Positions 16,257 through 24,713 of a DNA stretch of 64,000 nucleotides are shown one piece after another. The notes under the pieces were generated by a model that saw only the letters and a program-made list of their open reading frames with translations, made no database searches and had not been told where the DNA came from. The position numbers were made by a program, and so were the translations under genes. Every line of letters begins with the position of its first letter. Positions within the stretch are counted from its first letter, which is position 1. Source of the stretch: SZUA-365 sp049663345 (GTDB lineage Bacteria > Bacteroidota > Ignavibacteria > SZUA-365); NCBI GenBank assembly GCA_049663345.1, contig JBATDG010000072.1, positions 1 to 64,000 of the forward strand, in the 5' to 3' direction.

Positions 16257-17519
16257 TCAGGGAAAGACATAATACTTGAGAAGAAATATGAGGGTGCCGA
16301 CGAGTCCGCCGACGATAGCGCCATTGAGCCGGATATACTGCAGATCGTCGCCGACCTTTTCCTCTATCTGCCGCACCAGTTCGTCGTCGTCGAGTCGGTC
16401 GAGATTGCGAGCGACCATTGCTCCGATTTCTCCGTGATGCTGTTCGACCAGCGTGGCGATTTTTTCCTTGACCCAATGATCGAGCTGCTGCTGTGATGCC
16501 TCGTTGTTCTCGAAGCGCTGCAGCGCCTTTTCCATTGCCGCACGCAGCTGCTGTAAAAGGACGGAGTCCTCTTTTTCAATATCATCAAGCAGCCATGCCC
16601 GCAGCCGCTGTACCGGCTGCTGCAGCAATTCCGCAGCGCGTCCGCCATCCAGCATATCACTCCGCCACTCTCCGACGATGCGGCCTACTTCCGCGTTCGC
16701 TTCGAGTCCCATGATCGTCTTCTGCATCCACTTGTCGAAATCATCCCGCGCCGGATGCGCCGTATTGTCGCGCATGTTTTCGAATTCCTCTCCCAGACTG
16801 CGCACAATAGCCTCGGCAAGGTCGTCGTAATTCAAGGCATTCACGCTTTCTGCCATCCACTTGCCGATGCGGCGAAGGGGATTGCTGGCGTACTGCGCCG
16901 CGATATCGTGCAGGTGACGCACGATGACCTTGCGAATTTCGGGAGTGTTGAGCCAGGTCGAGGCCTGGCCGATGGAGAAAGAAAACAGGCTGCGGTGCAG
17001 TCCCTGTTCGATGCCGCGCTTCCCGATTGCACTGCTCCATCGCAGAATGTCATCGGTCTGGACATTTTGTGCAAGCAGCTGCGACAGACGTTCGGCGAAG
17101 CGCCGCTCATCGATATCGCGCAGCACTTCACCCAGCGCGTTCCTCAGCAGCCGCAGAAGGGCTTCCCGGTTCTCCGGAATGTTGAGTGCGGTGATCAGCA
17201 GGCCGCTTACATTCCACCCCGCGATTCGCTCGAGTATGGTATCCTTTGTCAGCCAGCGATTCTGCACCATGTCAATAATCGAATTGCTGAGCTTTGCTCG
17301 GTGACGCGGAAGAATGGCGGTGTGGGGAATTGGAATTCCGAACGGATGCCGAAACAACGCGACCACGGCGAACCAGTCCGCGAGCCCGCCGATCATCGCT
17401 GCTTCAGCGAAAGCCTGCAGCAGCCCTCCGGGAAAACCATCCCGAAAAGGCAGCGTTGCGAAAAACAGCACTGTCGCTGCGATAAGCGAAACTGGCGCGA
17501 GTATACGGGATTGCTTCAA
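16257..17519 (-). CDS. DUF445 (YjiN-type) membrane protein
   Basis: 420 residues with a hydrophobic N-terminus (LAPVSLIAATVLFFATLPF), the family block GGLADWFAVVALFRHPFGIPIPHTAILP, a long soluble helical middle, and a C-terminal membrane helix (GAIVGGLVGTLIFLLKYYVF). These are the marks of DUF445 inner-membrane proteins, whose role is unknown. It is the gene before the RNA methyltransferase in a tight pair. Confidence 0.9.
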   Translation of the reverse strand: MKQSRILAPVSLIAATVLFFATLPFRDGFPGGLLQAFAEAAMIGGLADWFAVVALFRHPFGIPIPHTAILPRHRAKLSNSIIDMVQNRWLTKDTILERIAGWNVSGLLITALNIPENREALLRLLRNALGEVLRDIDERRFAERLSQLLAQNVQTDDILRWSSAIGKRGIEQGLHRSLFSFSIGQASTWLNTPEIRKVIVRHLHDIAAQYASNPLRRIGKWMAESVNALNYDDLAEAIVRSLGEEFENMRDNTAHPARDDFDKWMQKTIMGLEANAEVGRIVGEWRSDMLDGGRAAELLQQPVQRLRAWLLDDIEKEDSVLLQQLRAAMEKALQRFENNEASQQQLDHWVKEKIATLVEQHHGEIGAMVARNLDRLDDDELVRQIEEKVGDDLQYIRLNGAIVGGLVGTLIFLLKYYVFP

Positions 17520-17582
17520 ATTGCTGCTCTGGTTTCGAAGACGCTTTGCCGCTGTCTGCAGCTGAAGAATTTCTCTATCCGA

Positions 17583-18122
17583 TCAATGGAATTTGACGTC
17601 GATAAATGCGGCAGGTTCGTAGGTTCCCGAATGTCCCGGTACCCATTTGCCTTTTCTCAGATACTCGCTTGTGGTCTTCAGCGTCCCGTCACGCATGATT
17701 TCACCCGTAGATTTCACTTCAGTCGTTCCATCGGCGGGACCCACAACCGTTTCGTGTGCGGTCCATTTGCTGTCGCTCACCATCTTCATTGTACCCTGCG
17801 TATAGAATCCAGCCGTGGTGAAATAAAAATATACCAAGCTCTGTTTTGCTTCATCCCAAAAAATTATCGACTCGCCGCCGTACTCGCCATCGTTCACAGA
17901 ATGCAGAACACGAAGAGCGTTTCCATTCAGTGCACGCTCGAAGTGCATGACATCCCACATTTCATTTTTCGCATCCGGCTCGCTGATCTTTCCCTTGAAC
18001 CTGCGTCCCATAAGGTCCTTGAACGGAAGAAGTTTTTCGTGAATCTCAAGCTGGGCGAAAAGCGGCGCTGCCGCGAAAAGAAACACCATGGTGCTGACAA
18101 TTAAAAATGAAAGGCGCTTCAT
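17583..18122 (-). CDS. Secreted protein of DUF1579-like fold
   Basis: 179 residues with a clear signal peptide (MKRLSFLIVSTMVFLFAAAPLFA, cut before QLEIHEKL). The mature protein of about 156 residues has alternating strands with periodic W, Y and F (FERALNGNALRV, QSLVYFYFTTAGF, WTAHETVVGP), like small lipocalin-type proteins such as DUF1579; the assignment is tentative. AGGAG lies before the ATG at 18122. It follows the S46 peptidase gene on the same strand after 33 bp, so they are probably co-transcribed. Confidence 0.7.
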   Translation of the reverse strand: MKRLSFLIVSTMVFLFAAAPLFAQLEIHEKLLPFKDLMGRRFKGKISEPDAKNEMWDVMHFERALNGNALRVLHSVNDGEYGGESIIFWDEAKQSLVYFYFTTAGFYTQGTMKMVSDSKWTAHETVVGPADGTTEVKSTGEIMRDGTLKTTSEYLRKGKWVPGHSGTYEPAAFIDVKFH

Positions 18123-18155
18123 TGCGACTCCTGTATATGAATTGAGACAGAATTG

Positions 18156-20288
18156 TTACTTGCTGTGTCCGCGCTCTATTTCATCTACGATGCGTGCGGC
18201 CTTGTACACATGCCGCAACGCTTCGATGATGCCTTTGGAGTGGACGCCGATAGTGCGATTTCCTTTTTCGGGTGCGAAAATATACGCCCCGGCCAGGCTT
18301 TCGATATTTCCGTCGAAGGCCAGGCCAACGACTTCACGATTCCGGTTGATGATGGCGCTTCCCGAATTTCCCCCGATGATGTCGGTGGTGGAAATAAAAT
18401 TCATGGGTGTGGCGAGGTCGAAGCCGGCTGGCGGCGTCTTCCACCGATCAGGCAGCGCCCAGGCATTCCCGCCCATCATCGCATCCCAAGCGGTCTCGCT
18501 GTCCTTGAACGAATAATAGTGATCGTACATTCCGTAGAAAGTTGTATGCGGCGGTGCAACGGTGCCGTTGTAGGGATAGCCGGTGACGATGCCGTCCGAT
18601 ATCCGCAAAGTGAATGTGGCATCGGGAGGAATGCTGCTGCCGTAGACCGAGTACTGCGCATTGCCAAGGTCGTTCGAGAGCTCGCGCAGCTGATCTGAGT
18701 AGCCCCGTGCTTTCTCAGCCGCCGCCATATTGCGCGGAATCATTTGCTGAGCGAGTTTGAGCAGCGGATCATTGACTCCGTCGAGGGAACGCTTTTCAAT
18801 AATGCCTGCCAGCGCCGCACTATCGTTTATCACAGTTTGCGTAAGAAGTCTATCTGCAGCAGCCTCTGGAGAAGCACCGTCCAACGCCATGCGCATCACC
18901 TTGTCGTCATTGCCGAACATATTCTGCATGCGGCGAAGCTGCCGGCCGAAAGTCATTATGTCCATTGCGAGCGGCACATCCACCTTCTTGGAAAGCACCC
19001 GCGCCATTAATTCTCCGGCATTCCCCTGATACCGTTTCTCCCGATCCTCATCCGGCATTGCCATCTGTTCAATCCAACTGACGATCATTCCCGCGCGCGT
19101 CAGATATGCGCTGATGGCGAATCCGCCGGTGCGCATGCCGTACAGATCGTTGGCAATTTCCTGCTCTTCGTTCGTGACTTTGCGAATGCTTGCCCAGATA
19201 TGACCGTATTTGGACCACGCCTTGCTATCGCTTTTCAGCTTCGCCCGGAAGGAATCATCGAAGGCCTGCCGCTTGGCCATGAGTTCATCATCGCGCAAAC
19301 CAATCAGCCGGCCGGCATAAGCTTCCTGCGCGTTGACGATTCCGAAGAGCTCATCGAACCACGCATCCCCTTCTTCAGGATGCTGACGGATCCAGTCTTC
19401 GAGAATTTCCTTGCGGTCGGTAACCATCTGAACAAGATTGGGCATGTTCGCATCGCGTTCATAAGCGAGCATATCCGCAGTAACCAGGCGGTTGGTGCGG
19501 CCCGGATTGCCGACGACAAACACCGCCTCGTTTTCTTTCGCCCCTGCTTTGCTCCAATGGAAATAATGCTCTGTTTTCAGCGGCTCGCCATTTTCGTAAA
19601 CGCGAAACAGATCGCAATCGAAGGAATAGCGGGGATAAGCCCAGAAATCATAGATGCCGCCGAAGAAAGCGAATCCCAGTTCGGAAGAGAACACGAGCCG
19701 TACATCGTCGTAGCGCTTGTACAGATACGCCGAAAATTTTGCGCCATTGAAAAAGGTCACGACCTCGCAGCGGAGACCATCAGCGGTCAGGCGTTTTGTG
19801 ATTTCCCCCATGGCTGCGTCCCGCGCCGCAAAGGCCTGCTCGGCATCCGGCGCAGCACTCATCGCCGTAATAATCTCATCGGTGACATCCTGAATCTTCA
19901 CCAGCTGATCCACATACAAGTCCGGCACCTTGCGCTCATCGGAAGCTGTCGAGGCGTAAAAGCCGTTTCGCCGCAGATCCTCGCCCGCGGCAGTAACTTC
20001 CGCAACGGATTCGAGACCGCAGTGAAAGTTGGTCATCACGAGTCCTTCCGCACTGACGAACGAGGCTGTACAGCCTCCACCAAAGCGCAGAGCTGACATT
20101 CGGACATCGTCGAGCCACGCCTGGTCGGGAGTGAAATTGTATGCCGATTGAAAATGCTCGAGCGGAGGATAATCGAAGGTCCACATGCGTCCGTTGACGG
20201 TACGCGGGTCGTCCTGCTGAGCGGTCGCGGTCCATGCGAGTACTGTCACGCACAGGATGATGAGCAGCGAAATGCGGCGATGTGCCAT
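18156..20288 (-). CDS. S46 family dipeptidyl-peptidase (DPP7/DPP11 type)
   Basis: Secreted serine exopeptidase that removes dipeptides from oligopeptides in the periplasm, feeding peptide-using metabolism. 710 residues, normal for the family, with a signal peptide (ends TATA-QQDD). The catalytic His89 is in VMTNFHCG and the nucleophile is about Ser642 in IIGGNSGSA; the block FDGNIESLAG after it resembles DPP7 (hydrophobic specificity) more than DPP11 (Asp/Glu), though this needs an alignment. The N-terminal motif GGGCTASFVS is also typical. S46 peptidases are concentrated in Bacteroidota and Proteobacteria. Confidence 0.95.
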   Translation of the reverse strand: MAHRRISLLIILCVTVLAWTATAQQDDPRTVNGRMWTFDYPPLEHFQSAYNFTPDQAWLDDVRMSALRFGGGCTASFVSAEGLVMTNFHCGLESVAEVTAAGEDLRRNGFYASTASDERKVPDLYVDQLVKIQDVTDEIITAMSAAPDAEQAFAARDAAMGEITKRLTADGLRCEVVTFFNGAKFSAYLYKRYDDVRLVFSSELGFAFFGGIYDFWAYPRYSFDCDLFRVYENGEPLKTEHYFHWSKAGAKENEAVFVVGNPGRTNRLVTADMLAYERDANMPNLVQMVTDRKEILEDWIRQHPEEGDAWFDELFGIVNAQEAYAGRLIGLRDDELMAKRQAFDDSFRAKLKSDSKAWSKYGHIWASIRKVTNEEQEIANDLYGMRTGGFAISAYLTRAGMIVSWIEQMAMPDEDREKRYQGNAGELMARVLSKKVDVPLAMDIMTFGRQLRRMQNMFGNDDKVMRMALDGASPEAAADRLLTQTVINDSAALAGIIEKRSLDGVNDPLLKLAQQMIPRNMAAAEKARGYSDQLRELSNDLGNAQYSVYGSSIPPDATFTLRISDGIVTGYPYNGTVAPPHTTFYGMYDHYYSFKDSETAWDAMMGGNAWALPDRWKTPPAGFDLATPMNFISTTDIIGGNSGSAIINRNREVVGLAFDGNIESLAGAYIFAPEKGNRTIGVHSKGIIEALRHVYKAARIVDEIERGHSK

Positions 20289-20420
20289 GATACTTTCCCG
20301 AAAATGAAAAGAACGACTGAAACGTAAAGATACGCATGCCCGCCCGAAAAGGAAGAGGGCGGGATTCTCACCGTTGAGCTTCCCGCCTTCATCGAATGGA
20401 GACCCGTGGGCTCACGGGCG

Positions 20421-21233
20421 CTATTTCTTATAGTACTTCATCGCTTCGGGCAGCGCGGCCTTGAGATCCTGGATGCGCGTGGCGTCGGAGGGATGTGTGC
20501 TGAGGAACTCCGGCGGAGCCTGTCCTCCCTTATTCGCCGCCATCCGCTGCCAGAAGGTGACCGCTTCGTTGGGATTGTAGCCGGCCATCGCCATGAAGAT
20601 CAAGCCGAGTTTGTCCGCCTCGCTTTCATGCAAACGGCTGAAAGGCAGCAGCACGCCGACTTGCGCACCAAGGCCGAAAGCGCTCATGTACAAGGCGCGG
20701 GTCTGTTCGGGCTTGCTGGAGAGCGCTTCGTTGAGCGCCATGCCTCCGAGCTGCGTGATCAAGCCCTGACTCATGCGTTCGCTGCCGTGTTCAGCGATGG
20801 CATGGGCGATTTCATGGCCCATTACCACCGCGAGTCCGGTTTCCGTTTGTGTGATGGGAAGAATGCCTGAGTACACGACGACCTTGCCGCCCGGCATGCA
20901 CCATGCGTTGACTTCCGGACTCTCCACAAGATTGAACTCCCAGCGATAGCCGTTCAGCTGATCGGAAAGCCCTTTCTGCTTGAAGTACAGCTCCACCGCA
21001 TTTTTAATGTTGGCGCCGACGCGCTGCACCATCTGAATTTTGGACTGATCCCTGCTGACCTGATGTGTCTGCAGGAATTCGCCGTATTGCTGATAGCTCA
21101 TCGACTGCATGGTAGAGGCCGGGATGATGTTAAGCTGGCTGCGACCCGTCACCGGAACGGTGCTGCAGGATGACAGAAAAACCGCGACGGCCACAAGTGC
21201 GACAGGGAGAATGCGTGTTTGGAGCGTATTCAT
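20421..21233 (-). CDS. M48 family metalloprotease lipoprotein
   Basis: 270 residues with a lipobox (FLSSC, Cys23). Zinc site HEIAH has His140, Glu141 and His144; the third ligand is the Glu in HESEADKLG. STHPSDATRI near the C-terminus is also a family mark. It resembles LoiP/YcaL of E. coli, membrane-anchored periplasmic proteases that degrade misfolded outer-membrane proteins. The next 132 bp to the S46 gene contain a small 6-bp hairpin without a T-run, so read-through is possible. Confidence 0.95.
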   Translation of the reverse strand: MNTLQTRILPVALVAVAVFLSSCSTVPVTGRSQLNIIPASTMQSMSYQQYGEFLQTHQVSRDQSKIQMVQRVGANIKNAVELYFKQKGLSDQLNGYRWEFNLVESPEVNAWCMPGGKVVVYSGILPITQTETGLAVVMGHEIAHAIAEHGSERMSQGLITQLGGMALNEALSSKPEQTRALYMSAFGLGAQVGVLLPFSRLHESEADKLGLIFMAMAGYNPNEAVTFWQRMAANKGGQAPPEFLSTHPSDATRIQDLKAALPEAMKYYKK

Positions 21234-21476
21234 GATTCTTCGCTTACTGAAATGAATGGAAAGGCTATCCTAGTAATACGAAATTTCGTTCAAATTGGTT
21301 TCCTTCCTCCCTTAATTGTTGAGCTCAACTTTCCTGCAGGATTTCCGGTCAGCACCAGGAAATTCCGGAAAACGACTTCCTGCTTCCTGATCCTGCGTAT
21401 GTCCCGGGTAACAAATGCAGGCAGAGGTCTGGATGGCCCGGGGAAGATTACGGCACTGACGCTCTGCGTCGCCTAC

Positions 21477-24407
21477 TCAGCGCAGCAGGCCATCTGAAAG
21501 CGCCTCGCGCACGGCATCGTGCAGAGTCGCCCGGAAACGCTGCAGCTGCTTGTTCTCACGCGTGGGATGCACGCGGTTGGTGAGAAAAATGACGGCGATG
21601 TCGGCCACGGGATCTATCCAGATCGAAGTGCCGGTGAAGCCCGTGTGTCCATAGCTTTTCATGGAGAAATATTGGCCGGCGGATGATCCGGTACCCGAAC
21701 GGGTATCCCAGCCGAGAGCTCTGCTTCCGTGGAGAGATCGCCGCGTCGTGAACTGCTTAACCGTAGCGGATTCCACATACTTCCGGTTTTCAAACACGCC
21801 ACCGTTCATGAGCATGCGCAAGAAAGTTGCGAGATCCGACGCTGTGGAAAATACGCCGGCATGGCCTGCGACCCCGTCGAGCAGCGCCGCTGTTTCATCG
21901 TGCACGCTCCCCTGCACCAGCCGCTTGCGCCAAACGCGATCGTATTCCGTTGGTGCGCATTGCGCGTGCAGAGAGTCGGGCGGAGTAAACATGGTGTGAC
22001 GCATACCGAGGGGAGTAAAAAATTCCTCGCGCGCGTATGCGTCGAGTCCGATGCCGGTGACGCGCTCGATGACTTTTGCCAGCGTGATCATTCCGAGATC
22101 GGAATATACTGTCTTGCTGCCAGTGGGGTAAATCGGAGCAGATGCGAAAATGCTGTCGAGTACATCCTTACTGGTTTTCGCCTGCTGATAAAAAAGCCGG
22201 AATGCTTCAAGTCCGCTATTATGCATAAGCAGGTTGCGAATGGTTATGCGTTCTTTCCCGTTGCATCCAAATTCGGGAAGATAACTGGCAACGCTGCTAT
22301 CGAGCTGCAGCTGTCCCTTATCGATGAGCTGCATCGCCGCCGTGGTAGTCGCCACAACTTTCGTCAGCGATGCGAGATCGTACATACTGCTGTCGTTGAC
22401 CGGCGAAGATGCACTGTCGTAGCTGAGATGACCGTAATTTCGGAGATACAAAAGTGTATCGCCCCGAAGTACCGCCAGCTGCGCCCCGGGCATGGACCGC
22501 CGGTCGATCTGATCCATGACCAGGCTGTCGACAATGTGAAACGCCAGATTGTCCGCCGGGCCTGCGGTCAGCGTTTGTCCGCGATACGCGAGGGACGCAC
22601 CAAACTCAGCAATACCGGGAATGGATACGGGCAGCCGGCCCTGCGGTGAAATGTCGCCGGCAAGCGCACGCACTGCCGTCTGCAGGGATGCGGGATCGTC
22701 GCCGTAGCTGCAGAGCATTGCTTCGGCGGTGGGAATTGCAGTCAGAGCGTAAGGAGTACCGAGCGAAAGCAGCACGCGCGGCAGCTTCAGTTCGGTGACT
22801 CGCGAGGCAAATTGGACCTGAAGATCCGATAGACTGATATTTCCCGAGCCGTTGACCGCAGAGAGGTACACGGCAAAAATGACGACATCGACACCTTTCA
22901 GCGAATCGCGCAGCCACCCGCGGGGTTCGCTGAGTGCACGCATGTCCAGGCAAAGCGACCGCACGCTGGGAAAACGCGCGCGCATGCGCGTAACGAATTC
23001 GACAGTCTCATCCGGCTCGCCCTTCCGCACGAAACTGATGACAGCAATGCTGCTGCTGTCGCTGAGCGGCAGAAGATCCTTTTCGTTGCGCAGCATCGTA
23101 AGGGCGCGGTCGGCGATTCTCTCCGTCAGCATCCTGTGGCGCTCCTGCCGCGCCTGACGGGTTATAGTGGAATCGATGGGCAAGCTGCTCTCGAAGGTCC
23201 AGTGCTTCGCATCGAGAATGTGGCGCACGGAGCGAAGCACCCGCATACTGTCCAGCTCCCCGCGGCTGACCGCAGCTGCTATCGAGTCCACGGTTTCATC
23301 GATGTCGCCGGGAATGAGAAGCATGTCCGCTCCGCCTCGCAGCGCGGCGGCAGGCAGATTCGCCACACCTGTTCGCGTCAGCGCTTTCATGTTCATGGCA
23401 TCCGTGACCACAAGGCCCCGGAAGCCGAGATCCCTGCGCAGCAGCGTATCCATTATCGCGGCGGAGAGCGTTGCTGGCAGCGAACTGTCCCCGGTCAACG
23501 CAGGCACTGCGAGGTGCCCGCTCATGACAGCGAATACTCCGGCATCGATCAATCTACGGAAGGGCGGAAGTTCTACGCTGTCCAGCCGAGCCCTGTCGAC
23601 CTCGAGAAGAGGAAGCTTCGTATGCGAATCGGTTTGCGTGTCGCCGTGTCCCGGAAAATGCTTGGCGGTCGCGATCATTCCTGCATCCTGCATTCCACGC
23701 ATATAGGCCTCGGCCAGCTCCGCCACGAGCTCAGAACGCTCGCCGAAGGAGCGTGTGTTGATGATGGGATTGCGGGGATTGCTGTTCACATCCGCAACGG
23801 GTGCGAAATTCATCTGCACACCGAGATCGCGGCTTGCCTCGGCGACGGCGCGTCCCGCCCTGTAGATCAGATCCGCATTCCGCGTAGCGGCCATCGCCAT
23901 CATCGTGGGAAATCGTACTGCACGTTCGAGACGCATACCCGGACCGGTTTCAAAATCCGCAGAAACAAGCAAAGGAACCCTGGCCCATCCCTGCATCGAA
24001 TCGATGAGGGCCCGGGCATCACCGGCCGTACCTTTCGAAATCAGCACACCGCCTACGCCGCGATCCCTGACGGCAAAGCGCATGCGTCCAAGAGTTTTGG
24101 AGGTGAGATCACTGTAGGAGAAAGGTACCAGCAGCTGAGCGATGCTTCCTCTCCACCCAAGCGTTGCCATGACGCTGTCGGACCACGCAGAATGCGGAAG
24201 CAATTGCCCTGAAAGCTGAGCGTCGCCAAGCAGCGTGTCCACCGGAGCCTTGATTTGCGGTGAGGACGGAACAGGCGGAACAGGAGTCGTGGATGCGGCT
24301 TCCTTCTCCGTCGACGGATGCAGCAGCGAGCATGCGGATACCGCACAAAGCAGCACCGCGCAGGCAAGTATTAGAGAAATCCGGTTTGAGAGTTGGAATT
24401 CAGGCAC
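21477..24407 (-). CDS. GH3 (NagZ-type) and serine beta-lactamase-like fusion lipoprotein
   Basis: 976 residues, a lipoprotein with lipobox VSAC (Cys26). GH3 part, residues ~75-610: KHFPGHGDTQTDSH at 249-262 is the NagZ motif whose Asp/His pair is the acid/base, and the nucleophile is Asp336 in VVTDAMNM. This points to a beta-N-acetylglucosaminidase acting on peptidoglycan fragments. C-terminal part, ~620-976: a class C beta-lactamase/esterase-like domain with SLTK (Ser680, Lys683), YSD at 768-770 and a late HTGFTG. This fusion occurs in Bacteroidota. Only a GTG at 24407 fits a start; the divergent small ORF begins 20 bp away. Confidence 0.93.
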   Translation of the reverse strand: MPEFQLSNRISLILACAVLLCAVSACSLLHPSTEKEAASTTPVPPVPSSPQIKAPVDTLLGDAQLSGQLLPHSAWSDSVMATLGWRGSIAQLLVPFSYSDLTSKTLGRMRFAVRDRGVGGVLISKGTAGDARALIDSMQGWARVPLLVSADFETGPGMRLERAVRFPTMMAMAATRNADLIYRAGRAVAEASRDLGVQMNFAPVADVNSNPRNPIINTRSFGERSELVAELAEAYMRGMQDAGMIATAKHFPGHGDTQTDSHTKLPLLEVDRARLDSVELPPFRRLIDAGVFAVMSGHLAVPALTGDSSLPATLSAAIMDTLLRRDLGFRGLVVTDAMNMKALTRTGVANLPAAALRGGADMLLIPGDIDETVDSIAAAVSRGELDSMRVLRSVRHILDAKHWTFESSLPIDSTITRQARQERHRMLTERIADRALTMLRNEKDLLPLSDSSSIAVISFVRKGEPDETVEFVTRMRARFPSVRSLCLDMRALSEPRGWLRDSLKGVDVVIFAVYLSAVNGSGNISLSDLQVQFASRVTELKLPRVLLSLGTPYALTAIPTAEAMLCSYGDDPASLQTAVRALAGDISPQGRLPVSIPGIAEFGASLAYRGQTLTAGPADNLAFHIVDSLVMDQIDRRSMPGAQLAVLRGDTLLYLRNYGHLSYDSASSPVNDSSMYDLASLTKVVATTTAAMQLIDKGQLQLDSSVASYLPEFGCNGKERITIRNLLMHNSGLEAFRLFYQQAKTSKDVLDSIFASAPIYPTGSKTVYSDLGMITLAKVIERVTGIGLDAYAREEFFTPLGMRHTMFTPPDSLHAQCAPTEYDRVWRKRLVQGSVHDETAALLDGVAGHAGVFSTASDLATFLRMLMNGGVFENRKYVESATVKQFTTRRSLHGSRALGWDTRSGTGSSAGQYFSMKSYGHTGFTGTSIWIDPVADIAVIFLTNRVHPTRENKQLQRFRATLHDAVREALSDGLLR

Positions 24408-24427
24408 GGACAGTCATATGTTGTGAA

Positions 24428-24661
24428 ATGCATAGCACTGAAAACGATTGGGACCGCACTCTTCCGGATGTTCGCGACGGACTCACCCGCCTGCAGCGTA
24501 TCATTTTGCTGGAACTGCACAAGGCACAGAAGGAACCCTGGCTGCAGGGCCGCACCGTGCCGACTCCGCTTCTCTACGGCCGCGTCGTCGAACACCTCGA
24601 TGTGTCTGAAGAGGACTTCATGACAGCCCTGCAGCAACTGATCGGACGACACATGACGTAG
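24428..24661 (+). CDS. Small conserved-looking protein, unknown function
   Basis: 77 residues from the ATG at 24428. It is predicted to be helical and acidic to neutral, with the segment LTRLQRIILLELHKAQKEPWL and then TPLLYGRVVEHLDVSEEDFMTALQQLIG, which reads like a short winged-helix or helix bundle. It has no Shine-Dalgarno and starts only 20 bp from the divergent GH3 gene, leaving little room for promoters. Codon use is like its neighbours. I keep it because the amphipathic pattern looks protein-like, but cannot prove expression. Confidence 0.45.
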   Translation: MHSTENDWDRTLPDVRDGLTRLQRIILLELHKAQKEPWLQGRTVPTPLLYGRVVEHLDVSEEDFMTALQQLIGRHMT

Positions 24662-24713
24662 CGACAGTCACCGCATTCGTATGCGTGGCCGAATCATCGG
24701 CATTCTCCATGCA

